Shown here piece by piece: positions 1 through 5,300 of a stretch of DNA of 6,844 nt. Position numbers and translations under genes: made by a program. The stretch covers positions 1 through 6,844 of the forward strand of contig CAMATS010000121.1 of NCBI GenBank assembly GCA_945861195.1. The letters run 5' to 3'. The notes under the pieces are model-generated. The model was not told the DNA's origin, searched no databases, and saw only the letters and a program-made list of their open reading frames with translations. Origin of the DNA: Rhodoferax sp. OV413 (lineage in GTDB: Bacteria > Pseudomonadota > Gammaproteobacteria > Burkholderiales > Burkholderiaceae_C). The stretch's first letter is position 1. Each line of letters opens with the position of its first letter.

Positions 1-105
1 GGGCAGGTGCAAGATTTGGACGCGGTGCTGGTGATGTTGTGCGCCAAGGAGAGCCACTTTATCAATGGTGCAGTGATTGCGGCAGACGACGGATTCGGCG
101 CCTGA
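1..105 (+). CDS. SDR-family oxidoreductase, C-terminal fragment (5' end outside window)
   Basis: The open frame from base 1 to the TGA at 103-105 encodes the last 34 residues of a protein. The tail reads FINGAVIAADDGFGA, matching the C-terminal beta strand and loop of classical short-chain dehydrogenases/reductases (usual form: [IV]TGxVIxVDGG, here INGAVIAADDG). Before it, DLDAVLVMLCAKES fits the helix that usually carries the 'xxVxFLAS..' part of the fold. The NAD(P)-binding and catalytic Tyr-Lys regions lie upstream of the window, so the substrate cannot be named. The thioesterase follows after 18 nt in the same direction and is probably cotranscribed. Family is fairly sure; specific function is unknown. 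Confidence 0.8.
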   Translation, partial: GQVQDLDAVLVMLCAKESHFINGAVIAADDGFGA

Positions 106-123
106 ACTTGTCGGCCTAAGCAC

Positions 124-546
124 ATGAAATTTGATATTCCTGAGGCCAAGAAACTGATCTTTGAGATGCGTATTGCTATCCGCTGGGGCGATATGGACGC
201 GATGCAGCATGTCAACAACACCAGTTATTTTCGTTACCTCGAGACCTGCCGAATCGACTGGATGCGCTCGATTGGCTGCCAGCCTGACCCCGCGGGCGAG
301 GGGCCGATCATCGTCAACGCATTTTGTAATTTTTATCAGCAACTGGAATACCCCGGCGAGGTGCTGATCAAGATGTACGCCAGCGACCCGGGTCGCAGCA
401 CCTTTGAGACCTGGGCCACCATGGCCCGGACTGATCAGCCCGAGGTAATCTACGCGGCGGGCGGTGCCACCACCATTTGGGTCAATTTCCCGGAAAAAAA
501 GGCCCGCACCCTGCCCGACTGGCTGCGCGCAGTGGTCAGCGCCTGA
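124..546 (+). CDS. Acyl-CoA thioesterase, 4HBT/YbgC-FadM-like hotdog protein
   Basis: This is a complete 140-residue protein, the normal length for a single-domain hotdog thioesterase, and probably cytoplasmic. Residues 20-32 read RWGDMDAMQHVNN, the 4-hydroxybenzoyl-CoA thioesterase signature (DxDxxxHVNN followed by Y and Y). Asp25 aligns with the catalytic acid of this family, and the motif sits at the start of the long central helix as expected. The rest (residues 60-122) alternates strands typical of the fold, ending ATTIWVN. Family members hydrolyse acyl-CoA thioesters; the chain or aromatic specificity cannot be read from sequence. The ATG at 124 is chosen because the motif lies about 20 residues in, as usual. 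No good Shine-Dalgarno precedes it, which fits translational coupling to the SDR gene 18 nt upstream. It converges with the peroxidase-like gene, leaving one base between the stops. Confidence 0.88.
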   Translation: MKFDIPEAKKLIFEMRIAIRWGDMDAMQHVNNTSYFRYLETCRIDWMRSIGCQPDPAGEGPIIVNAFCNFYQQLEYPGEVLIKMYASDPGRSTFETWATMARTDQPEVIYAAGGATTIWVNFPEKKARTLPDWLRAVVSA

Positions 547-547
547 G

Positions 548-1120
548 CTACTTGGCCTTGGGCAGTCGGCCCATCAGGTAGAACTCGGGGTTGGGCATCA
601 TGCCGCTGAACGAAGCCATGCGGTTGGACAGCCCAAAAAAAGCGGTGATGGCGGCAATATCCCAGATGTCTTCATCATTGAAGCCGTGCGCATGCAGGGC
701 CGCAAAGTCGGCATCTGCAATCTGGTCGGAATGCAGGCACACCTTCATGGCGAAGTCGAGCATGGCGCTCTGGCGCGGCGTGATGTCGGCCTTGCGGTAG
801 TTCACCGCCACCTGGTCGGCCACGAGTGGTTTTTTCTCGTAAATGCGCAGAATGGCACCATGGGCCACCACGCAGTACAGGCAGTTGTTGGCAGCGCTGG
901 TGGTGGTGACGATCATCTCGCGATCGCCCTTGGAGAGGCCCGAGTCCTCTTTGAGCATCAGGGCATCGTGGTAGGCAAAAAACGCCCGCCATTCGGCCGG
1001 GCGGCGTGCCAGGGCCAAAAAAACATTGGGTACAAAGCCGGCCTTGTTCTGGACTTCGAGCACTTTGGCGCGAATATCTTCGGGCAGATCCTTGAGTTCG
1101 GGGGCGGGGTAGCGGCTCAT
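548..1120 (-). CDS. AhpD-like peroxidase-related protein (carboxymuconolactone decarboxylase fold)
   Basis: This is a 190-residue protein on the minus strand, ATG at 1118-1120 and TAG at 548-550. Residues 80-87 are CLYCVVAH, the CxxCxxxH redox motif of AhpD/CMD proteins. Glu68 lies 12 residues before Cys80, the same spacing as Glu118-Cys130-Cys133-His137 of Mycobacterium tuberculosis AhpD, so the full proton-relay set (Glu68, Cys80, Cys83, His87) is present. Length and the N-terminal part (KAGFVPNVFLALARRP) fit the group annotated as 'uncharacterised peroxidase-related enzyme'. Family members reduce peroxides or act as thiol-disulfide partners; the physiological reductant of this subgroup is not established. 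It is transcribed away from the Bug gene and ends one base from the thioesterase stop. A CATAAT box on the minus strand 30-36 nt upstream of the start may be its -10. Confidence 0.88.
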   Translation of the reverse strand: MSRYPAPELKDLPEDIRAKVLEVQNKAGFVPNVFLALARRPAEWRAFFAYHDALMLKEDSGLSKGDREMIVTTTSAANNCLYCVVAHGAILRIYEKKPLVADQVAVNYRKADITPRQSAMLDFAMKVCLHSDQIADADFAALHAHGFNDEDIWDIAAITAFFGLSNRMASFSGMMPNPEFYLMGRLPKAK

Positions 1121-1275
1121 GGCGGGGCTTTTCTAAGTTTTGGCTGAGTCATTATGCCCAGCGTCCAGCCGCCAGAACGACTCCCGCGCGGGCGGGTGTC
1201 ATCCGACTGTCATGGATGCTGCCGGCCTGTGCAGCACAATTCGGACGAGTCCAACCCAAACTTTTGAGGCCTACC
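1121..1275. promoter_or_regulatory. Divergent intergenic region with a possible minus-strand -10 box and small palindromes
   Basis: These 155 nt separate the starts of two divergent genes and so should hold both promoters. On the minus strand, CATAAT (1156 to 1151) matches 5 of 6 bases of the sigma70 -10 consensus and would give a leader of about 25 nt for the peroxidase-like gene, but no convincing -35 lies 17-18 nt behind it. Other visible structure is a 10-bp palindrome CCCGCGCGGG (1183-1192), CATCC/GGATG arms (1200-1204, 1214-1218), and TGCTGC/GCAGCA arms with an 8-nt loop (1217-1222, 1231-1236). The last would fall in the Bug leader if transcription starts upstream of it. No clear plus-strand promoter was found. 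Confidence 0.3.
1265..1269 (+). promoter_or_regulatory. Ribosome binding site that fixes the Bug gene start
   Basis: TGAGG lies six bases before the ATG at 1276. The in-frame ATG at 1216 has no comparable site and would add 20 residues in front of the signal peptide, so 1276 is taken as the start. Confidence 0.6.
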
Positions 1276-2268
1276 ATGATTTTCAAGAATCTCTCTCGCC
1301 GCAACTTGCTGAGTCTGGCCGCAGCGCTGCTGCTGATGCCCCAGTTCAGCGCGCAAGCGCAAAACCCCGGAACCTATCCCGAGCGACCGGTGCGCATTGT
1401 GGTGCCTTTTGCGCCGGGTGCCGGCACCGATGCGATGGGCCGTCTGGTGGCCCTCAAGCTGGGCGAGATCATGGGCGGCAGCTTTGTGGTGGACAACCGG
1501 GCCGGTGCCTCGGGTGCCATTGGCACACAGCATGTGGCCCAGCAGCCGGCGGACGGCTACACCCTTCTCCTGGTGGCCTCGCCGTTCACCACGGTGGCGG
1601 CCTCCCTGCCCACAGCCGGTTACGACGCCCTGCGTGGCTTTGCGCCGGTGGGCTTGGTGGCCACCGGCCCCCTGGTCTGGGCCTCCAATGTCAGCCTGCC
1701 GGTTGCCAGCATGAAAGACGTGGTTGAACTGGCGCGGCAAAAGCCTGGCGCACTGAACTATGGCTCTGCCGGTGCCGGCGGCGTTAACCATTTGGTGCTC
1801 GAGCAGCTCAAGGCGATCACCTCGACCGATATCGCCCACATCCCTTACCGCGGTGTTGCGCCCGCCACGGTGGACATGATTGCTGGCCAGATTCAGTTGG
1901 TGACCGGCACTATTCCGGCGCTGCTGCCCTTCATCAAAGACGGTCGCATCAAAGCCCTGGCGGTGACCAGTGCCAAGCGCTCCAGCGCTTTGCCTGATGT
2001 CCCGAGCATGAGTGAGGCCGGTTTCCCCGGTATCGATGTGCTGAACTACTTTGCCATCTCAGCGCCCGCAGGCACACCGGCAGCCGTGGTCGACAAGCTC
2101 AATGCCGCCTTGCGCAAGATGGTGACCATGCCCGATGTGCTGGCGCGCTTCAAGTCTGATGCCGTCGAGCCGGCGGTCGGCACACCCGCTCAGCTGGCCG
2201 CGTTCATTGAGGCCGACTACCGGGCCTGGGTGAGTGTCGTCAAGACCCAGAACCTCAAGATCGAATAG
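1276..2268 (+). CDS. Bug/TctC-type tripartite tricarboxylate transporter substrate-binding protein
   Basis: This is a 330-residue exported protein, the usual Bug-family size. Residues 1-28 form a signal peptide: basic N-region (KNLSRRN), hydrophobic core LLSLAAALLL, and an AQA site before Gln29. The SRRNLL stretch resembles a Tat twin-arginine motif, so Tat export is possible, though Sec cannot be excluded. The mature part begins with YPERPVRIVVPFAPGAGTD, the hallmark first strand and ligand-binding loop of Bug proteins, and continues with ADGYTLL, YGSAGAGGVNHL and HIPYRG, all typical family blocks. Bug proteins are periplasmic and bind carboxylates or similar small acids; the ligand cannot be deduced here. 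No TctA/TctB membrane genes are adjacent, as is common for orphan Bug genes in Burkholderiales. The CoA-transferase genes begin 126 nt downstream in the same direction, suggesting a carboxylate substrate. Confidence 0.93.
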   Translation: MIFKNLSRRNLLSLAAALLLMPQFSAQAQNPGTYPERPVRIVVPFAPGAGTDAMGRLVALKLGEIMGGSFVVDNRAGASGAIGTQHVAQQPADGYTLLLVASPFTTVAASLPTAGYDALRGFAPVGLVATGPLVWASNVSLPVASMKDVVELARQKPGALNYGSAGAGGVNHLVLEQLKAITSTDIAHIPYRGVAPATVDMIAGQIQLVTGTIPALLPFIKDGRIKALAVTSAKRSSALPDVPSMSEAGFPGIDVLNYFAISAPAGTPAAVVDKLNAALRKMVTMPDVLARFKSDAVEPAVGTPAQLAAFIEADYRAWVSVVKTQNLKIE

Positions 2269-2394
2269 AGCCGGCGTTGGGTCGGTGCGCCAGCCGCATT
2301 GACCCCACTCATCAGGGTTTGTCCCGTAAGAAAAACGAGGCACTGGCACAGGTAGTATCGTAGCCAGGCGCAACATTTTTTTGGAGATCGACCC
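2269..2394 (+). promoter_or_regulatory. Gap between Bug gene and scoA; weak -35-like element only
   Basis: The 126-nt gap holds TTGACC (2299-2304), 5 of 6 bases of a -35 consensus, but 17 nt further on is TCCCGT, a poor -10. TAGTAT (2353-2358) is a better -10 candidate but has no matching -35. I see no hairpin with a T tract, so read-through from the Bug gene into scoAB is possible. Whether scoAB has its own promoter is left open. Confidence 0.2.
2383..2386 (+). promoter_or_regulatory. Shine-Dalgarno for the GTG start of scoA
   Basis: GGAG stands eight bases before the GTG at 2395. The translation from this GTG (MNKIFPSAAAAL) matches the normal N-terminus of CoA-transferase A subunits, so the GTG is accepted as the start. 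Confidence 0.65.
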
Positions 2395-3102
2395 GTGAAC
2401 AAAATTTTCCCCAGTGCGGCAGCCGCCTTGCAAGGCATCGTCCACGACGGCCAACTGCTGGCTGTCGGCGGTTTTGGCTTGTGCGGCATTCCAGAGGTCT
2501 TGATCCAAGCCCTGCGTGACAGCGGCGTGCGCGACCTCACCGTGATCTCCAACAACGCTGGGGTCGACGGCTTTGGCTTGGGTAAGCTGTTGGAAACCCG
2601 CCAGATCAGCAAGATGATCTCCAGCTACGTTGGCGAAAACAAGGAGTTCGAGCGTCAGTACCTGGCCGGTGAACTGCAACTCGAGTTCACGCCGCAAGGC
2701 ACGCTGGCTGAAAAGCTGCGCGCCGGCGGCGCCGGCATCCCGGCGTTTTACACCCGTACCGGCGTCGGCACCCAGGTAGCCGAAGGCAAAGAAACCCGTG
2801 AATTTGACGGCCATGTGTATGTGATGGAGCGGGCCCTGGTGCCCGAGGTATCCCTGGTCAAGGCCTGGAAGGCCGACAAAAGCGGTAACCTGGTGTTCCG
2901 CCGCACTGCCCGCAACTTCAACCCTGCAGTGGCCATGGCCGGCAAGATCACCGTGGTGGAGGTGGAGGAGATCGTGGAGACCGGCAGCTTTGACCCCGAT
3001 GCCGTGCACCTGCCTGGCATCTATGTGCACCGCATCGTGCTCAATGCCCACCCGGAAAAACGCATCGAGAAACGAACCATCACCGAGAAAGCAGGAGTCT
3101 GA
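2395..3102 (+). CDS. scoA: 3-oxoacid CoA-transferase, subunit A
   Basis: This is a 235-residue protein, matching the 230-240 residues of bacterial ScoA-type subunits. Residues 18-33 (DGQLLAVGGFGLCGIP) fit the CoA-transferase signature 1 (PROSITE PS01273 pattern) at every position. Further family blocks follow: ISNNAGVDGFGLGKLL, SYVGENKEFERQYLAGEL, GGAGIPAFYTRTGVGT and VFRRTARNFNP. With ScoB it forms the cytoplasmic enzyme that moves CoA between succinyl-CoA and a 3-oxoacid, classically acetoacetate, in ketone-body or short-chain acid breakdown. A 3-oxoadipate CoA-transferase (PcaI-like) role is the main alternative, but no aromatic-pathway gene is nearby. Start is GTG. The stop TGA at 3100-3102 leaves two bases before scoB, whose ribosome site lies inside this gene, so the pair is an operon and probably translationally coupled. 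Confidence 0.93.
   Translation: MNKIFPSAAAALQGIVHDGQLLAVGGFGLCGIPEVLIQALRDSGVRDLTVISNNAGVDGFGLGKLLETRQISKMISSYVGENKEFERQYLAGELQLEFTPQGTLAEKLRAGGAGIPAFYTRTGVGTQVAEGKETREFDGHVYVMERALVPEVSLVKAWKADKSGNLVFRRTARNFNPAVAMAGKITVVEVEEIVETGSFDPDAVHLPGIYVHRIVLNAHPEKRIEKRTITEKAGV
3093..3097 (+). promoter_or_regulatory. Shine-Dalgarno of scoB inside the scoA 3' end
   Basis: AGGAG seven bases before the scoB ATG at 3105. It overlaps the last codons of scoA, so a ribosome finishing scoA reaches the scoB start directly. Confidence 0.75.
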
Positions 3103-3104
3103 TC

Positions 3105-3743
3105 ATGGCCTGGACACACGACCAAATGGCGGCCAAGGCCGCGCAGGAGCTGCAGGACGGTTTTTACGTCAACCTGGGCATTGGCCTGCCGACGTTGGTG
3201 GCCAACTTTGTCAACCCCGACATCGAGGTTTGGCTGCAGAGCGAAAACGGCATGCTCGGCATCGGGCCGTTTCCCACGGAAGACGAGGTGGATGCCGACT
3301 TGATCAACGCCGGCAAACAGACGGTGACCACGATTGCCGGCTCCAGCATTTTTGGCAGCCATGACAGCTTTGCCATGATCCGGGGCGGCAAGATCAACCT
3401 GAGCATTCTGGGTGCGATGCAGGTCAGCGAAAAAGGTGACCTGGCCAACTGGATGATTCCCGGCAAGATGGTCAAGGGCATGGGTGGCGCCATGGACCTG
3501 GTGGCCGGCGTCAAGAGCGTGGTGGTGCTGATGGAGCACGTGGCCAAAAAGAAAGACGGCACGATTGACCTCAAAATCCTGCCGCACTGCACCCTGCCGC
3601 TGACCGGCCTGGGCGTGGTGGACCGCATCATCACTGATCTGGCAGTGCTGGAGGTGACGCCTGATGGCCTCAAGGTGGTGGAGCTGGCGCCCGGTGTGAG
3701 CCTAGAGGAACTGCAGTCCAAAACTGGCGTGCCGCTGCACTAG
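3105..3743 (+). CDS. scoB: 3-oxoacid CoA-transferase, subunit B
   Basis: This is a 212-residue protein of normal length for the B subunit. Residues 44-52 read LQSENGMLG, the CoA-transferase signature 2 (PROSITE PS01274 type). Glu47 is the residue that forms the covalent glutamyl-CoA thioester intermediate in this family. Other conserved blocks are YVNLGIGLPTLVANF near the N-terminus, AGSSIFGSHDSFAMIRGG, LGAMQVSEKGDLANWMIPGK and MGGAMDLVAG. With both signatures intact in the two genes the enzyme is expected to be active. It starts two bases after the scoA stop with a good Shine-Dalgarno. It ends 36 nt before the stop of the convergent hydroxyacid dehydrogenase gene. That gap holds a GCCGC/GCGGC arm pair (3744-3748, 3759-3763) but no T tract, so no intrinsic terminator is called. 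The 3-oxoacid used is inferred only from overall family likeness. Confidence 0.94.
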   Translation: MAWTHDQMAAKAAQELQDGFYVNLGIGLPTLVANFVNPDIEVWLQSENGMLGIGPFPTEDEVDADLINAGKQTVTTIAGSSIFGSHDSFAMIRGGKINLSILGAMQVSEKGDLANWMIPGKMVKGMGGAMDLVAGVKSVVVLMEHVAKKKDGTIDLKILPHCTLPLTGLGVVDRIITDLAVLEVTPDGLKVVELAPGVSLEELQSKTGVPLH

Positions 3744-3779
3744 GCCGCACAGGCCAGGGCGGCTCGGGTGGTCTGGGCC

Positions 3780-4769
3780 CTAAGCCGCTTGCCTGACCAC
3801 ATTGAGCAGCGAACGCCCCTCGGCCAAGCGAGCAATATTGTCTGCCATGGTGTGCTGACGTCGCAGCACCGTGCCGGTGGTCCAGCCGGACATATGCGGT
3901 GTCATCACGACATTTGGCAGGCTGGCAAAGTCCAGGCTGGAGGGGGCGCATTCGGCCTGTGTTGGCGTCGGATACTGGTACCAGGTATCAATGATGGCGC
4001 CGCCGATGCGGCGTTCGGCCAGCGCATCAAACAGAGCCTGTTCCTCAATCACCGGGCCGCGCCCCACATTCAGGATCACGGCCTCGGGGCGCATCGCCGC
4101 CAGCTCAGCTTGCCCGATCAGGCCGCGGGTCTGTTCTGCCAGGGGCAGCGACACCACCAGCGCATCAGCTGAGCCCATGAATGACGGCAGCTCAGCCAGG
4201 CTGAAATAGCGGTCCACCAGCGGGCTGCTCACTGCGCTGCGATTGGCCACGTGCACGCCCATACCAAAAGCCTTGGCGCGCGCGGCAATCGCTTTGGCAA
4301 TATGGCCAAAGCCCAGCAGGCCGATGGTCTGGCCGCCCAGTTCGGTGCGCAAGCCGGTGAGCCGTCCCGCCCAGTAGGTCCAGCGCTGTGCCCGCAGGTC
4401 GGCGTCGGCGGCGGCCAGGGGTACATGGCGCAGCAGCAGGGCGGTCATTACGTACTCGGCAATGGCGGCCTCGTGGCCAAAGCAATTGCACAAGGCAGCG
4501 CTGGCCGGCAGCAGGTCTAGGTCGATGGCGTCCGTACCAGCTGCTGGCGCATGAAACAAGCGCAAATGGCGTGGCAGCGGCAGGCTGGCGTTGAACTTGA
4601 CGCCAACGATCACATCGGCCCGCTCGTACTCGGACCGCTCTGCTGCGCTGGCCAGACCCTCGCTCAAATCAATCAGCCGGTGCTGGGTGGCGAGCAGTCG
4701 CTCAAAGCCTGGACGGAAGTTGCTGGCGTTGTCGCCGTGGAAGATGATGCTGAGCTTCTCGTGGCGCAT
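3780..4769 (-). CDS. D-isomer-specific 2-hydroxyacid dehydrogenase family protein with Tyr at the catalytic Glu position
   Basis: A minus-strand protein of 329 residues from the ATG at 4767-4769. A GTG at 4806-4808 would add 13 residues (MRPGAVAAKKGQS) unlike family N-termini. Residues 73-83 (HAPAAGTDAID) and 95-105 (NCFGHEAAIAE) form the substrate-side loops. Residues 149-158 (IGLLGFGHIA) are the NAD-binding turn, with Ala in the third glycine position. NVGRGPVI gives catalytic Arg237, and TPHMSGWT gives His292. The catalytic Glu usually lies 29 residues after the Arg and just before Pro; here that place is Tyr266 in DTWYQYP. NAD-dependent formate dehydrogenases have Gln at this position (DVWFPQP) and share PHxSGxT, so this belongs to an atypical, FDH-like branch. 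The reaction should be NAD(P)-linked oxidoreduction of a 2-hydroxy or related acid; substrate unknown. It lies 68 nt downstream of the tRNA and may be read from the same direction. Confidence 0.88.
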   Translation of the reverse strand: MRHEKLSIIFHGDNASNFRPGFERLLATQHRLIDLSEGLASAAERSEYERADVIVGVKFNASLPLPRHLRLFHAPAAGTDAIDLDLLPASAALCNCFGHEAAIAEYVMTALLLRHVPLAAADADLRAQRWTYWAGRLTGLRTELGGQTIGLLGFGHIAKAIAARAKAFGMGVHVANRSAVSSPLVDRYFSLAELPSFMGSADALVVSLPLAEQTRGLIGQAELAAMRPEAVILNVGRGPVIEEQALFDALAERRIGGAIIDTWYQYPTPTQAECAPSSLDFASLPNVVMTPHMSGWTTGTVLRRQHTMADNIARLAEGRSLLNVVRQAA

Positions 4770-4837
4770 GGACTGGCCTTTTTTTGCGGCCACAGCCCCT
4801 GGGCGCACACCCTGGTCCGCTGGCCTGGCTGGTGGAT

Positions 4838-4911
4838 TGGAGCGGGTGAAGGGAATCGAACCCTCGTATGAAGCTTGGGAAGCTGCCGTTCTACCATTGA
4901 ACTACACCCGC
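4838..4911 (-). tRNA. tRNA-Gly (anticodon CCC), CCA encoded
   Basis: On the minus strand the sequence folds as a full tRNA of 71 nt plus encoded CCA. The acceptor stem GCGGGTG/CACCCGC is fully paired. The D arm is GTTC-AATGGTA-GAAC, the T arm is GAGGG-TTCGATT-CCCTT with one G-U pair, and the discriminator is T (U). The anticodon loop is TTCCCAA with CCC at 4879-4877, reading GGG codons. The body closely resembles the Escherichia coli tRNA-Gly(CCC) as I recall it. One oddity is in the anticodon stem GCAGC/GCTTC, where the second pair is C opposite U (plus-strand bases 4885 and 4871), so only four of five pairs form. Otherwise it appears functional. No convincing promoter was found upstream of the 5' end. 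Confidence 0.93.
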
Positions 4912-5057
4912 GATCTATAGCGCCAGTTTAGTGCAAGCCGCACCCAGCCTGCGGTTAAGATGGGTCCCTGGCTAGGGTCTGCTCTGGCCTCGGGCACCTT
5001 GGCCCAGCGGCTTGCAGTGGTTTCACAGGTTCAATTTTTACAGTTCGAGGAGACAAG
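4912..5057. other. Divergent gap between tRNA-Gly and small lipoprotein gene
   Basis: These 146 nt must contain the promoters of the tRNA (minus) and the lipoprotein gene (plus). On the minus strand TTAACC (4958-4953) and TGCACT (4935-4930) are spaced by 17 nt, but each is a weak match (4 and 3 of 6). On the plus strand TTGCAG (5012-5017) is -35-like without a matching -10; an A/T-rich stretch lies at 5031-5040. A short CCCT/AGGG pair with a 4-nt loop sits at 4966-4977. Nothing stronger is visible. Confidence 0.25.
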
Positions 5058-5237
5058 ATGAGTAGATTAAAAATAGTCCTTCTGGGCATCGCTTTTGTTG
5101 CAATGACCGGTTGTGCGGCTACCACTGGCGGCCAAAAACCAAGCTCTTCAGGCTCGGCCGTGGTTGACGCGGTGCAAGACACAGGCCGCTCCATCTGGGA
5201 CGGCGTACAGTCATTTTTTAGCAATATTTTTAAATAA
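5058..5237 (+). CDS. Small predicted lipoprotein, 59 residues
   Basis: A short gene starting at ATG 5058 with a strong Shine-Dalgarno (AGGAG, 5048-5052, five bases before the start) and ending at TAA 5235-5237. Residues 1-18 form a lipoprotein signal peptide: basic MSRLK, hydrophobic IVLLGIAFVAM, and the lipobox MTGC with Cys19 as the lipidated residue. Ala at +2 predicts outer-membrane sorting by the Lol rule. The mature 41 residues have a Gly/Ser/Thr-rich linker (about 20-33) and then a likely amphipathic C-terminal helix with aromatic residues (GRSIWDGVQSFFSNIFK). I do not recognise a named family; function is unknown. It stands alone between the tRNA (opposite strand) and a possible terminator. 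The strong ribosome site, complete lipoprotein signal and clean stop argue that it is real. Confidence 0.8.
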   Translation: MSRLKIVLLGIAFVAMTGCAATTGGQKPSSSGSAVVDAVQDTGRSIWDGVQSFFSNIFK

Positions 5238-5263
5238 GCCACGCACTTTTTTTGCTCTGTTCA

Positions 5264-5286
5264 AGGCCTTTCTTGTGGCCTGTTTT
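5264..5286 (+). terminator. Possible weak intrinsic terminator after the lipoprotein gene
   Basis: AGGCC (5264-5268) and GGCCT (5277-5281) can form a 5-bp stem with an 8-nt loop, followed by GTTTT. The stem is short and the T run is only four bases, so termination may be partial. It sits directly before the ribosome site of the MFS gene, so read-through could still feed that gene. Confidence 0.4.
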
Positions 5287-5292
5287 GGGGTG
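5287..5292 (+). promoter_or_regulatory. G-rich ribosome binding site supporting a TTG start
   Basis: GGGGTG lies eight bases before the TTG at 5301. The TTG translation (MKIFYGWR) matches the common MFS N-terminus xxxYGWR just before helix 1. The next in-frame ATG (5325) would remove this conserved segment. Confidence 0.5.
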
Positions 5293-5300
5293 ACTGGCGT

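Noticed and set aside
464..1147. 227-codon plus-strand frame opposite the AhpD-like gene
   Set aside because: The minus-strand gene carries the complete Glu-Cys-Cys-His motif; this frame is its antisense shadow and overlaps the end of the thioesterase gene.
1216..1275. Upstream ATG that would extend the Bug protein by 20 residues
   Set aside because: No ribosome site precedes it, and it would bury the signal peptide behind an extra segment; the ATG at 1276 has TGAGG and gives a normal signal sequence.
2059..3051. 330-codon open frame on the minus strand antisense to scoA and the end of the Bug gene
   Set aside because: It overlaps two well-supported genes, its translation shows no recognisable domain and is rich in His, Gly and Gln in a way typical of high-GC shadow frames.
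4770..4808. GTG start that would extend the hydroxyacid dehydrogenase by 13 residues
   Set aside because: The added residues are unlike family N-termini and no Shine-Dalgarno is visible; the ATG at 4769 places the first beta strand (KLSIIFHG) at the normal position.
4838..4911. tRNA gene as an attachment site for a genomic island
   Set aside because: No integrase gene and no direct repeat of the tRNA 3' end is visible in the window.
4914..4919. TATAGA on the minus strand as the -10 box of the tRNA promoter
   Set aside because: It lies only two bases from the mature 5' end, so transcription would start inside the tRNA.
4955..5242. 95-codon minus-strand frame across the lipoprotein gene
   Set aside because: It lies opposite the lipoprotein gene, which has a strong ribosome site and a lipobox; the antisense translation has no recognisable feature.
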